64,000 bases of DNA from NCBI GenBank assembly GCA_007844125.1, contig CM017567.1:1545160-1609159 (forward strand). Direction: 5' to 3'. Shown in pieces: positions 49,600-63,490 of the stretch. Source of the stretch: Sinonovacula constricta (taxonomy: Eukaryota; Mollusca; Bivalvia; Cardiida; Solecurtidae). How positions within the stretch are numbered: the stretch's first letter is position 1; every line of letters starts with the position of its first letter. The notes below the pieces were generated by a model. That model ran no database searches, was not told the DNA's origin, and worked only from the letters and a program-made list of their open reading frames with translations. The position numbers were made by a program, and so were the translations under genes.

Positions 49600-49822
49600 T
49601 CTGTCTCTCTGTCTCTCTGTCTGTCTCTCTGTCTCTGTCTATCTGTTCTGTCTCTCTGTCTCTTTGCCTCTGTATTTTGCCTATGTCTCTGTCTCTGTCT
49701 GTCTGTCTGTATGTCTGTCTCTCTCTCTTTCTCTCTTTCTCTCTATCTATCTATCTATCTCTCTCCGTCTCTCTGTCTTCTTTGTCTCTCCGTTTCTGTC
49801 TCTATCTCTTCTTCTATATTTA
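49600..49822. repeat. Imperfect CTGT/CTCT/CTAT polypyrimidine tract
   Basis: About 220 bases almost free of A and rich in TC and TG on the plus strand, made of degenerate CTGTCTCT, CTGT and CTAT units. Leu/Ser frames over it are artefacts. Confidence 0.9.
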
Positions 49823-52800
49823 TATGGGTTGAAAGCTATAAAAAAAAATTAATTATTGGAAAGAGGAAAACTCAATTTATTTGCTTCAAACGGTTAAATA
49901 TTTAAATGTTTTACATGATTTGGTTGTTTTGTATCTAGTTTCAAAAACAGTACTACTAAGCTTAAAAAGTAAACATATTCTTCATCATTCACCCACAAGG
50001 ATGTTTGTGTCCTTTCCCGATCCCGAATGTTAAAAAAAACGTTGAGTTTCTGTTAAAATAAATACACATATTGGAATAGTTTATAGTGTTGTATGACATT
50101 CAAATGCAGCGCATTGATCCATGTATTATGTTAAGTGCAATGTAGCAGCAATGTTTGTTCGGACAAATTTTAATAAAGTGTGCATGGTAATATTTCATGT
50201 CAAGCCTGGCATTTTCCTACCCGGCTTGTGCAGAATATTTGATATCAAACAAATGAGTTTGATTTGGAAACTGGAACAGTTTTAGTTAGTGTGCTTAAGC
50301 GTTCATGTCATGGAATTTACTTCTCTCTTCCTATTAATTACAACGCCAAAGGCTTTTACTGTAATAACTAAATAGGATAAAATTTAGACCTCATCTCAAT
50401 TTACATTATTGGATGTTATTGGGAAATTGCAAGAACGAGAAGTGTTTATATTACCCTAAACGTCTGCTACATGTGAACCGTTCTTTGGAAATATTTCAAC
50501 AAAGTTAGACATTTTTACCAATTTTTGTTCCTTTGGAAATCAGACATTATATTTCATCTTAATGAAAGTTAGAGTATAATTTGTCAGAATTGTTTTCAAT
50601 TTCTTGAAGGGCCTATCATCTGTACCTTCAAAGTATTATTGAAACACGTTTAATTCTCATCGAGTGGGCTCGAGTCCCGAGTTTTCACATCACCTCATTA
50701 ATGTATGTCAATAGGTTTAATGCAGATTAAAACAGACTGTTATCAATTTCAAAGAAAATGAGTGTATCATATCTGTGAAATAGTTATATAACATCTACGG
50801 CTGAGTCATACCCTTCAACGAATGTCAATTTATACACCACCAATGTCTTAGTCTGCTCTTGCATAAAACCTTCGATTTCATATCATAGTAAACCACTGAA
50901 TGCAAGAAGGAAGGATTGATAAAAAATTACAAACTATGCATGTCGGTAATTAAAGTGTTTAATGCTTAAAATCCATGCTGAAAATCTTGTTTAAATGCCT
51001 CTCCTATCCTTTGTTCCCTTGCAATATTGAAATGCACCACCTTTCCTCTAATCAACATTTTTTTAAGATAACAGTGCTATTGCACCTGGTGTTATCATGA
51101 TACTTAAATAGGACAGCATTCATTCTATTGTGTAAGTCCCAACACCTGGTCAACTCTGATGATAGATACACTGTCATGGTGAAAACGGTGTTTAGATGTT
51201 TTCATGTAGTTCATGTTTTCATATTTAATACAGAGAGCCTGGAGTTTTAAAAAACACATCTATCGTTATCCTATCTTATTCTTAGCCTTTGTTCAGTCTT
51301 TGTACCACTGAGTTTTGATTGATAATTCTCTTTTGTTTACTTTATCTTTACATCTTTTTATGTTGAAATGTAATGCAGGCATCTGTCTAACTCTATTAGG
51401 TAACACCTAAGAGCATAAGAACAAGTCATTTTATAATACAAGATCAATACACGCAAAAGTTATCCATATATGTAGTGTATGCATTTATGTCCTTAAAGAC
51501 CAAATATTATATTATGTTATACCAATTGAGAGACGGCAATTACTATTTATGGGACGTAAACTGTTGGAAATTGCTTACGGCTGTTGAATCTTTAATAAAA
51601 GCATGAAACTGGCGGAGTTTCTAAATTGATTGAATCAATATATCTGATGTTACTGGAGTTACTGTTTATTTTTACATCGAAGGTTCTTCAAAATGTATTC
51701 AAATAAGTAAATCTGCTATGTCTTGCTATGTAACTTTGTTCAATTATTATCAATTTAAAGAATATATAAATGTTGAGTAAATTTTGTTACTACTTATATC
51801 TATAGATTAAGATTAATCGTCTTTTGCAACTCTTCTCGCATGGTAGCTCATTTGTCTGTATTAAACATAAGTCAAACCGCAATATGTGCAGATAAAGAAA
51901 GCATATCTTGTTTATACAAGTAGCTATTGATGCAGCAATGTTTATATTAGTAGCTGTTTAAACTGTCTGAATCCTATACATAATTTAGCTGTTTAGCGGT
52001 ATAGACTAGTCTAAATTGCGTTTACAACATTGAAAAGAACCCTTCTTCGTGCGGGACAAGTTGTATCTATATACACCAGATATACTAACGGGTCCTGCGG
52101 GACGCATATTTATCCCTGTCTAAGGCGGAAGATTTGTTGCTGACCATCCTAAGATGACATTTAAGTCGCAAATATCATGCTTAACCCCTTATTGTACGAT
52201 GGCTATAATGAAAGGAAAGGTCACTCTGCTGATCTATTGAAAAGTGTTTCAGTCGCTATTTGCTGTCTAGATAAAAACAGTTATATCGTGATATAAAAGT
52301 CCTTTTCTAAGCAAAATAAATACAGAGAATTTAAAAACTTAAAAGTGTAAATGAGAATTGTTTAATACTGCAAGAAATGGAAGGGTCAGGACAGCAAAAC
52401 TTATCTATTATTTTATGTTATTGTTTGTACTTTTGCTTCCTGAAGGCCGTGGGATGCGATTCCGGCACAAGCTTTCGGAGAAAGCACATAGGTGTCCTTT
52501 GTCGCACAAAGTTCTAAAGCCTTAGATCCATGCATGTTCTTAAAATGCTCAAAAATCAAATTATTTCGCTCGTAAAGTAAGTTCCCTCAAACTTGTATTT
52601 TGCAGCCACCCAAGGGACATTTACAATTATCAGCCTAAGACAAGTCGGATGCTTGAGACAAAATATTATTATTGATCTTTGGCCATTATTGTGTATGTTT
52701 ACAAAAAAGTAAATCTTAAATTAGATCTACTGCAGAGTATTGTCCTAATAAATGATATTTAATAGTACAACATAATTGCTTTAGAAATGACGACGTATGA

Positions 52801-54241
52801 TTCAGAATATCCGAAATATCTCAACAAATCAAAGAAAATATTGTTCCATTATCTGTAGTAATTGGTCATTTACAAATTTATTTCATTAACTAACTAGTTC
52901 ACATCAAATTGTATATTAAGTGTACCACAATTTTTCCTCAAATTGTAATTCCATTTATTGCCTGAAAATTGTACATACATTCGGACTGTCCATATTTCGG
53001 ATAGTGGGAAATTTAAACTATTCTTTAACGAAAACAGCAAAAAAAAGTGTGTCATTTGAAGAAATACATAATTTCGAACATCACAGAAAATACGTGACCG
53101 CTGATTAGACGACAAATAAAGAACAAATTGCTTGGGAATACCCAAACTGACCGCTCAGAGAATGGTGACTGCTCTTAACACGGTCACTGCTAGCACAAGT
53201 TTGACTTTTCCTTCTACAGCAATACAACTGCGTAGATAAAATATTGGGGATGTTTCCGTCTGTGAAGTAAAGTTACGTCATGTTTAACAAGGCCCATGGG
53301 AGTCGAGTCCTCGATGCGCTTGTGCTCAAAGGTGTGAATACACTCAAGCATACATGAACTTATTTAAGACCAGGGGAAGCGCCCATGTGCAACACTAAGC
53401 TATTCGAGCTGTACTTCCGGGTTTGTGCAGGAATATGCATGGCATGCTCTCGTTATCAATCCAGATTTCAGGGACATCCACTAATGCGCGTGCATAAAAC
53501 TTGCACACAACGTGGCCCCTATTTTGACGTGCATATTGGATGAAATGCATTCATGCAGTATGCTGTTTTAAATGAATTTTGTTAAATACCATATTTTATT
53601 CTCGTCTGTATCACTTTTTGGAACACATTGCTGATATGCTAAACTATATTATTCCTTTATGACCTGAAATCGCGTTTCCATGTTCATCTTTGCAATCGAA
53701 GTCCTTAATTTAATAAACGACATTAAAAATAAAATACTAGGCACTTAAGGAAACCAATCTGAAACTCTGATTTCTCTGTCAAGGGAACAATGGTGTTAAC
53801 ATCGTGAATAATTTAATAATTATGTTAAGAATAAACACCTTGGGAATAAATAATTGAGTTATCTTGAAGATGCGTCGAGGACACTTAGGTATGACTGTTA
53901 ATGTAATGTTGGTAATTTCTGGAACATTTTAAGAACTCAATAATAGATATTGTCTTGGCTTATACGGAGGTGTATTCATCCGTTTAATGATAGTTAAATC
54001 ATTTTGTAAACCAAAGCCGCGCATTGTTTTCAAAGCAGTGAAATACATTTTTTTTTCAGCGAAATATGATATATGTTTTGTAGTTATGATATATTTTCAG
54101 TATTAACAGTAAAAATGCTTGAAGAAAACAAAATTATTAAATGCAGATGTAATGTGATATCAGAAAAAAACCGTCTTTAACTTGTCTTTGAGCCTTTATT
54201 GTTTTTGTCGACTGTTAGACACAAGACCAATCCTAAACGGA
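49823..54241. other. AT-rich stretch without recognised genes
   Basis: No supported gene. Two GC-richer patches stand out. One is 52030-52260, which includes GGACGCATATTTATCC, weakly like 57876-57920. The other is 53150-53540, which includes GGGAGTCGAGTCCTCG and has no open frame of note. Either may be constrained non-coding DNA or old repeat. Confidence 0.4.
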
Positions 54242-54378
<137 letters not shown>

Positions 54379-55465
54379 ACCGAAAGAGCTAGTCACGATC
54401 ATCAATTTACCAAAGAACAATACAAGTGACAAAAAGTTGTTCAAGCGTGTATGAAGTTATGTCCCCTTAGTGCCTGTAAATATATTGTTTATCACCACTG
54501 TCATTGCATAAACTACATTTTAAATTTAGGCAAATCAAGTTTTATTCGCCACCACTTGATTATTACATAAACATACATTGATTTGGTAAAACATTTTCTT
54601 ATTGAATAGTTTATAGTAGTTTGTGATGAAAAGGATATCTTTATCCCGATCATCATTTATTGTATCAACTCCAAGTATTTTAACTTTGAACGGTCAAATT
54701 TGTTGTACATTAAACATAAACTCAATATCTGTCTAAATCATCTTCGGTCAGGCGAGTCCAGATACTTTGAGATATGACAACGAAATGTGCTTTATCTTCA
54801 AGGATCTTATTAACAAGACAGGACGATGTGTATTTTAATGACAATATTCTTTTACAAGGTAAAAACTGCAAATTGTGATTTACTACTTTGACTGTTTATT
54901 GAAGATGCGTTTGTTGAAAAGGATAATCAATAACAACTGCGTGTGTCTGTGCACATGTAGTAGATGCAGAAATTTTGCATACAATGGACAATACAGTTTA
55001 AAATCAATTAAACATCGAGCTAATTTGCCAACTGCGTAATTTCTTTTACGTAAATAGCGTATACTAGTTCAGGAGTAACTGGAAAATCAAGAAAACAAAA
55101 AGGGAATGATGGCTGATATGGTTCTTATCTTTTGTTCAATCTTTACGTTCCGTTCAAGAAACATACACACAACTTAAATACAAAAGAATCATCAGACTTT
55201 ACATCAACCATTGCATCAATTAGAAAGCAATCATCAAAAGTTCATTTTAAATCAATCCACTTTTGTGTTCATTGAAAGAAGCACATATTACATTGCCTTT
55301 AAAAGCATGCAGCCCATAAAGCATACTGTTGTTGATATTTAAGTTTTGACATGGCGGATATTTTCCTAGTTGAATTTTTAAAACAACCGGTCCATTAATT
55401 TAAAACAAACAACAAAAACAAATGTCATAGATGAGTAAAATCAATACATATTAATGAACAACTAA
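54379..55465. other. AT-rich stretch without recognised genes
   Basis: Nothing supported. Confidence 0.45.
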
Positions 55466-55584
55466 CTGAAATGACAAATTGAAAATGTGTGCGAACTTGC
55501 TAATTGGATCAACTTTGAAATTATGCATTGCTCATGAATATTATGAAACATCGGTGACATAAAGGCTGACTTGGGAAATCAAGC
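55466..55584 (+). repeat. Dispersed repeat pair, copy 2
   Basis: Matches 48712-48835: GCGAACTTGCTAATTGGATC, ATTATGCATTGCTC, ATTATGAAAC and TGACTTGGGAAATCAA in the same order and direction. Confidence 0.75.
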
Positions 55585-56897
55585 AAATGAACACACCAGT
55601 AAACCTTGTGTTGTTCGTGTCTTAAGTTGAAGGTATAAATGAATTATGGTTGTTAGATAAGTTTCCACTTATATTGTTATGTGTTATTAGATGCATCAAT
55701 TACTCTTTGTTTTAGGAGTGTGTTTATTGGCAGCTTGCGCATGTTAACTGTAGAAATGATCAGTGCCAATTACATTTTGAACACGAATTACTTAACGAAA
55801 ACATTGACATTAATAGACAAATACAATACAAGGTATTGGACGTGTATAAACTAATCCAAATGCACTATGTTTTATTCGATATCCACCATCGTTTAAAATT
55901 TATATTTACTTTTGTGTTCAATCGGATTCTACACAAATAATACATCTTGTCACTTTATATGGTAAGTCGCATCATTTAAATCATGCTCACGTTCTGGTTA
56001 TGGGACCTTTCCTTATTGGGACCCAGACAAGATACAAGTGGTAGATCGAGTAAAATTCAATAACTGCTGAAAGGTAAGTATCAACTCATTTATTATCATG
56101 TCACAACTTCAGACGCTTTGAAAATTTTGAACCAGTCGGAAATCTGGTTCCTAAATGCCTCTCCATAAATGAAGTCTTAACAGTACTAAATACGCCTTTT
56201 TCGAGGACGATTAAACACTGACTCATGTCAGAAAGATAGTCAGTTACAACAAAGTTTTAGTTGCCTGTATATAGTAACATTCTCTTACGGCAATGGAAGA
56301 TTACTTTATTCCTATCACCTTGATTAATTTTTAAAGAATTTTGTATTTTCAAACAGAACGACGTATACTACTTGACTACTGTGCTTATACTTATGTTCAA
56401 TATTTAACAAGTTGTTAGTTTTATACGTACAACAAATTACTAAGTTATAATTATCAAAGAACTTACTTATTACAAATGTATTAAGACTGGAATACGTCTA
56501 TAGCCAATGTCGAAAAAAATCAGCACCGTCCAACGTTCCAAGTTTGATTAACTTTTCAAACTGGCAGCTTCCAGTCAGCTGTGAGATTTCCGTTGGAGTC
56601 GTGCATCATGTTAAATCTTATAAATATTCGATGTGGATGATGGATTGGTTGCCTTGTGTGAGATATTAAACTAAGCGAAAAGAACTTGTTTGATTTATAA
56701 CAAATGCAGATTTAACAGCGTCCTTTTAAGACTTAGGTTTGTAATTATTAAAGACTTCCTAGATATTATATAATGATGACAAAGAAGTAAGAATATCTGA
56801 TATTGAAATAGTTATAAGTTTTGCAAGGCTTAATTGTCTCGTGTTCAGTTAATATCTCTGCGAACGTGTATAAATTTATGCACGTTCCCTAGTTCAG
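55585..56897. other. AT-rich stretch without recognised genes
   Basis: Nothing supported. Confidence 0.45.

Positions 56898-56979
<82 letters not shown>
56898..56979. repeat. TTA trinucleotide microsatellite
   Basis: About 27 uninterrupted ATT units. Same motif as the array at 45.4 kb. Confidence 0.97.
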
Positions 56980-56980
<1 letters not shown>

Positions 56981-57462
56981 ATTATTCGCACAGACACCTT
57001 TTCTAACATACCTCTACTTCAGCCATATATTGCTATGGTTATTTTTTCTGGTTTGGAAGACGCTATTGTTACTTGAGGTAGAAACAGTGCAATAAATTGT
57101 TAAACACTATGACGCGTTGACGCGACAAATTTGCCAACATATTAATTGCAACCTTTTGTACATTGTATTACGTTGCAGGCCTAAAATAATACATTTCAAA
57201 TAGTTTTATTTATATTTGCTCTTTGACCGACACTTTTTCCTTATCAGGAAATGTGTAATGTTGCTTTGATCTTTAAACCATGCTATACAGTAGACGTTCA
57301 GGGAGAATAATACCATGCTTCATTTATCAGGTCCACACACTCTAAAATTGTATCATTGATCGGAATTTAACAATATTATCAATTCAGCTAATCTTAAAAG
57401 TCGTTTTGGGATTGTTATAACCACGTTCTCTCGCATAATATGATCTTACTGCCGTGACTCTT

Positions 57463-57471
57463 AGAGACAGA

Positions 57472-57530
<59 letters not shown>
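57463..57530. repeat. GA microsatellite
   Basis: A purine-only GA array with a few G and A interruptions. The 480 bases before it hold nothing recognised. Confidence 0.96.
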
Positions 57531-57839
57531 GATAACTTCTACTATCATTTATAATTATAATGTTAGTATAACATATGAAAGCATAGACGTGCTTTAAAAT
57601 ACAATTTAAAATGCTAAGGTATGTAAGTGCAAGAATAGTTTTTTAAAAACATTTTGGATTATATGAAATACTTTTCATTCTTAAAACGTGTTTAAAAGTA
57701 ATTCGATCTGGGTCTACCTTACCCTGTTCACCAGCTTCATGTCTTTCTATTTCTATCAGAACGTGTTCAAAATACGCTTAAATTCTTTAAAATATTTACT
57801 GCATTACAAATAATTAAATATCTTTCTTATACTGTATAT
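57531..57839. other. AT-rich stretch without recognised genes
   Basis: Nothing supported. Confidence 0.45.
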
Positions 57840-58160
57840 GCACACAGTGAAGACCACGTTGGTTAACACCCACAGGACGCACATTCATCTTTGTCTACAT
57901 GGAGATATTCTACAAGGCTACATGCACCTTAAAGTAGAGGAACAATCTACACTAATGTGATTTTACACTTGTATTTGATGTACAAATTGGTCACTACTCT
58001 GGCCCATTTGCATTAGCTAATGGAGGTTTCTGTGGTCTTTGACGCCAATTACTGAATCAAACGCTCCACCATAAGTGGTTGTCGCTTGATCATTAATGAT
58101 TAAACACGCTTTCTGGGATCTCAAAGGAAATTCCGTCCAGCACGGTTCCATTTTGATCTT
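57840..58160. promoter_or_regulatory. Candidate conserved non-coding element
   Basis: A balanced-composition block in AT-rich DNA with no long open frame. It contains the POU octamer ATTTGCAT (58006-58013), overlapping the palindrome ATTAGCTAAT (58012-58021, two TAAT cores facing each other), and a second palindrome ATCATTAATGAT (58089-58100). Clusters of such sites are typical of developmental enhancers. This is inference from composition and motifs; such motifs also arise by chance in AT-rich DNA. Confidence 0.25.
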
Positions 58161-60141
58161 AGAGTTGATTCATTATTCTTTATATTTTATACATTAATTC
58201 ACTGTCCTTAAATATGTACATGGATATGAACATATTGCCACTTGTAATATGACTTGAACAGCAATTCTGGAAAATTGTTTTCTTGTTTTGCTTGTATACA
58301 TGATACGCCAGAGATAAGGCAATAACATGGCTTAACCATTTAGAATAAGCATATATTTGCAATGTGAAATGTTTGAATGGAAACACAGTAAGATTTATAC
58401 ATTTAGCTTAACATAGCACTGACATTTTGCATTGCGACTTGTTCGTTTGATTTAATATAAAATAATGGCGGAGGCGGTTCGTCAATAGAAGTATTTCATA
58501 CGAGCTTTAATCAATGTTTAATGTTTAATGTGCAATGTTATATCATTAATTATCTTTCAGCTCCACATCGTTTTTTTTTTTCATGTTTTGAATGTTGAAT
58601 ACTATTGTCTGTCTTAGAAATGGACGCTTCAAGGTTTAACAAGGCGGATCCATTTTAGTTATTTAAACAGTTAAGTGTCATTTACTTATTAAATGAATGT
58701 GAGGTATTGCAATAAAGGGCTGAAATGATATTATCACTTTTACACACATAATATACCGCTGCTTTTAGCTTCGATATAAAGTGTACATTAATAGTTTAAC
58801 AACGCAATACCATATCCAACTTTGCGTGAAAATTAATTTAGATGTATATATATTTAGGGAGAAGAGATACGCAGTGACATTATTTTACATTACACCTGGC
58901 TGGTTAGTGCTGCACAGATTTAGTAAATGATTATTTTGAGCATAATATTCCCTTTTACTGAAATCCTTCTGAATGATGAAATAATCAATGCTTCTTAACA
59001 TATTTTATTGAATTAACTGATTCATATATTATAGCAAGGTAAATATTAATTCCCAAAATAACACATTTAATTGAATTGAATCTTTTTTCTTTATTACTTA
59101 GTTGGTTTTACTAGTAAAGTCAAAACATAATACTTCGGACATTAACCTGACTGATCCGATGCTACCTTCGATTTTCTTATAGGTGTTACAACTCTGTTAC
59201 TATGTACTAATTGCACATTAATTGAAGGGTCAGTTGAATTTTTGTAACACTAACAAAGGTTGCACAAAGCTGTTATCAAATCAAGAAATAGATTAAATCA
59301 GTACATTGTAAAAGTTGTATACAAAAAATGACCATCATAAGAGGTACATAGTTTTATTAACTGCCCGTAATTGCAGCTTATGTCGATCCCATCAGTAGCC
59401 GGAATGTCATTCAGGATGTTTGAATAAGTAAAACATAATTTCAGATTTGCTAAATGGATCAGGTAATACTTGTTAACAAAATTAAATTCTGTGAAAGCAC
59501 ATGATCTGTATAGATGAAATTAATTTGCTAGATTTTGTAATCGAGAAGAGTTTCATTATTCCGTTTTAAAGTTGTCAATTATTAAAGAAACCCGTTCAGT
59601 TTCTGTCATTCAAAAAATGCAATAAGTAATATATATTTTTGTAAGAAGCTGCTTAATTATAAACGCGTTGATGGAAAAAGCTGTGTGAGATTCTGCAAGG
59701 CGGTCTGTCGAATACATTTTAATTAACTGTCCATAGCAGCAGCCACTGTCACGTTCGTCAATTTGTTCAGCTAAGATATTAAATACTGGAACATGGATTC
59801 TATTTGTGCAAGATGCGATATATTTTACTCATCAGTTTATTAGATCCCTGCAAATGAGTACGTGTGTAAGTTAGCAGAGTTTCTTGGAACAAACTGAAAT
59901 GTTTGTATATACGATTTAAGTAGTTGCAAAGTGCGAAGAAGAATTTTCGTGTGTTCATACGTTATATGTAGTAGACATGATACCCGTCCTATAACTGGAG
60001 GACTAAGTATACTGTCTGGCAACTGGCCACACAACTTAAACTGAATTACCTGGAAAGAAAGTATGCTTACATACACCCGAAACAAAGAAACAGTTTGTAA
60101 GACGAATACATGTATTCATATGGGGCGAAGGATTTACGTGG
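58161..60141. other. AT-rich stretch without recognised genes
   Basis: Nothing supported. Confidence 0.45.
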
Positions 60142-60245
60142 AAAGGTCTTCTTCTAGGCGGTGGTTCTACCCAGACATTTGTCTGGGGTCTTCCCCCACT
60201 AAATAGTTTGACGTCGCTTTAATTATCATAAATGGTCGCTTCGAT
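60142..60245 (+). mobile_element. SINE family B, 3' half, plus orientation
   Basis: GGAAAGGTCTTCTTCTAGGC, GGTGGTTCTACCCAGACATT, TGTCTGGGGTCTTCCCCCAC and AAATGGTCGCTTCGATGTA follow the body and 3' end of the 40.3-kb copy. The tRNA-like head is missing. Its right flank is the duplicated block. Confidence 0.85.
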
Positions 60246-60440
60246 GTATTTAAAAAAACAATTAAAGTGTAATTGATTTTACGTGCAAATATAGTAACAC
60301 TTCACATTGACTGTTAATGGTTATGGTTCAAAGAAAATGCCTTGTGTTGCATTACCGAAAAAAGTTAAAAGGCTTGTGTTGCTATCGGAAGTAGTAAAAC
60401 TATCGGCCCACCAATCAGGATCTCGGATCCCAGTGTCTCT
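60246..60440 (+). repeat. Duplicated block, copy 2
   Basis: Matches the reverse complement of 40040-40219. The match starts right after the SINE and fades after AATCAGGATCT at about 60423. The same frame is open here as in copy 1, with changes such as PSVALHGQ to PCVALPKK. Confidence 0.8.
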
Positions 60441-63058
60441 GGACACTCTATACGATTTTTTTACGCATGGCTAATTTGCTTCCTTTTTTTTTTTTTTTAA
60501 AAAAAATATGGACATTAAAGCAGTTAAAGTTTGTTGTTACCTGAACACAAATTACTAATGGTAGTCATTCGGCACATTTAGTGACTGTAAACGACATATT
60601 ATGATTGCTTAAATTTTGCGCCATTTCAGCTTTAGCTGACAGTTTAATAACCTGTTAATAAAATGCTGCTCGTGTTTACACATTGTGTAAGAAAGGAGAC
60701 ACTTTTTATTGTGAACATAATACAAAATTATGCTTAGTTCTTATGAATAGTACAATATAACATTTGTATAAAGCGTAACAAATACTTGATAAGTTTCACT
60801 TATCGCTGTGAAAATAAAGTTTTAGTAAAATTTAAATTACGATATCTACAACGCACATCGAACTATGTGTGAAAATTACTGCAATAAACCACAACTTTTC
60901 AAATGTTTTGACGTTTTATAATGAAGCAGGAAAAGTATGTAGACCACCCGCTTTTCTTTATGCCAATGATCGAAAATACCATTAAACGAAAATTAGCACA
61001 AGCGCAGATCCGATAATGAGGTATAACATTTCACCGTCTCAAATATATACACTTTATTGCCAAACATACTGCAATAAACTGTGATAATATCCCTTATCGT
61101 CCTAAATAAATGACTCCTTTATGACTATCGAATCATCAATGTCATCTTCATGTGAAATAGGAGCAATATTGTTTCCATATTCGTATCTGTATACTGTCTA
61201 GTACTCCTTGGGGTCCTATAGCATGGGATACGTCCTGAAATAAGGTGTAAAGGAATGTAGACTATAATTCAATATTAACGGCCACTCATTATGTGTTTCT
61301 CATTCGAAATAGAAAAGATAAGAAAGTGATGAAAATTAAAAAGTAACATAAAATTAAAAAATCGAGAAAGGAAATGATATTAACTTTGTACACTTAAGAC
61401 ATTCTAACAAAGTACAAGGTTAAAGGTATTATAAAAATATGTTTGTTGAGTCATTCTAATTGTTCTCAATAAACATTTTGCATTGAAACAAATCGACATA
61501 TGTTTATCTTTTATTGACTTTACTTTACCCTGCATTATAAGCCAACAGTTGTTATTCATTTATTTGGCTGTCAAGTAATATGACAGGTCAATGGTAAAAA
61601 AAAATCAGGAATCGTAATTGTCTATAAACATGCGATTTTCTGAAATGCGTTTATGTCCCAAATAGCAATTTAACCCCGATCAATTACCGACATTGCAACT
61701 GGAAAACCAAAGAAGTCTTATATGAAAATTTCTATGTTAATTTTGAGTAACAATTGGCGATTTAATCAAAAGAAAAGATAAGCTTTGAAGAATTTTGCAC
61801 ATGCTTTTGCTCTTATATTCAAAATAATATATACATCCCCAAATTTGCTTTGAATTAATTAAAGTTTATTTCGGGAAATTATCACTACTGATTTGTTCAT
61901 AACGTTGCAGGGTAATTATTTTACAAACCCCGTGAATGTATGAGGTAAGCTTATGTAAATAATGCAACACACAGTTGGTATGTTTTTTTATGTTTTGAGT
62001 ATTTGTTTTGTCTCGTAGTAAACGTGACATACCAGCCAAACTACTTTAATAACATTTACTGGAACTATAGACCTGAACATTTATACTCGTTTATCTCGGG
62101 CACCTCTGTTATTTCCACTTTATTAAAGTAATTTTTGTTTGTAATACAAAACAGTATATTGAGCTTGCTTCAGATAAGATAATGGTCAGAAATATGCACC
62201 GATTATTAGGATGTGGTTGTGTTCTCACGGAAAAAAAACATTACTTCTAAATATATTTCAAATTGCACCAATTCTAGCATGTTTAAGTCAATTAGTGTAG
62301 CATATATGTTTACACTTCTACCCAAAGCAAATTTGCTTGTGTTGCAGGAAATCGGTGTAACTTCGTTTTTGTGTGTACATTTTACGATAGGAATTCGAAA
62401 ATATGACGATACTCCAATCAGAATAAATGTTGTTGTTTTTTTCTTGGAATACTTATCGTGTTATTGCACCGAATGAATTATGGATCGTCACTATATGTGC
62501 CAACAGCCTAGCTTATGATCTTTCAAGTACTTATTATTTTATACTTATATCGGCAGCAAAAGCAGCAGTAGCAGCATAATAATTTTTTTTTCTAATTGGA
62601 TTTTGTTCATAAAACGAATTAAGATTGTATGGTAAATCATCGAATCCCAAAGAGCGCTTACTATTAATTCGTGAGAAAGACTGAGGCAATAAAAGAAATA
62701 ATATGTTAATACAATATATACGAAACTTATTATAGGTATGTAAATACACTGTTTTATTACGTAAATAAATCTAATTTCTGGATAATTATGTCCAGGTATT
62801 TGCTAAATATACATAATTAAATGTTGAAAAAACAATTCATTGCATTTAAATTAATACTGTTTATATAAATAAGTATTTTTGATGAACATGTGATGCAGGT
62901 GTTTACTGACAAATGTTTCACTGTGAGAAGGGCAAGAGTAAAGCTCTGCAACCGCTTTAAGCATCTAAATAAGACAAATAACTGACGTCTGTTTATTTCG
63001 TTTATTTCGTTCTTTGTCATTCAAATTATGACTTTGGTGATCTTTTTTTAATTTCAGT
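60441..63058. other. AT-rich stretch without recognised genes
   Basis: Nothing supported. A run of about 15 T followed directly by 8 A lies at 60484-60506. Confidence 0.45.
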
Positions 63059-63490
63059 CTGTGAACTGCAAAACTTCCCATTGGCAGCTGCAAATGCTGC
63101 ATTGTGTAACTGCACCAACACTGCATCGACCCATGTAATAGCAACGGTAGGGTCTATTGTGTCGTATTTTCCTTATAGATGTAAATGAGAGTTATTTACG
63201 TAGTCATTATTTGCATTTGATACTTTACAGCTGTTCCAAAAAATCTAAGACTTGTTTTTTTTTTCAGATTTCGTTCATCAGCTCCATGTTACATTATTAA
63301 CAAGTCGTGGGTGTGATATGTTATTCCTTTTCGGGTCTGGTGCTTTTATTTTTAATATCCGTCGTGATTTGTATTTTCGGTCATACGGTTTGGAAAAGAA
63401 CAAAACAGAATCGTCAGTTAAATATACAATTTATAATGCTAAAACTATCGCGTAATGATATTATGCAATATTACCTCACCTACTTTTGTT
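63059..63490 (+). other. Possible exons of a membrane-protein gene (uncertain)
   Basis: TTTTTTTAATTTCAG precedes an 89-base open stretch (63059-63147, frame CELQNFPLAAANAALCNCTN, Cys-rich) that ends before GTAGGG. A second strong acceptor-like tract, TTTTTTTTTTCAG, ends at 63267. Further on, a frame open from 63301 to 63489 reads VGVICYSFSGLVLLFLIS, continues hydrophobic, then turns basic with VWKRTKQNRQ, like a single-pass helix with a cytoplasmic stop-transfer. A TAA at 63298 lies between that acceptor and the helix in the helix frame, so the two pieces do not join simply. T-rich DNA gives hydrophobic frames by chance. Confidence 0.2.
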
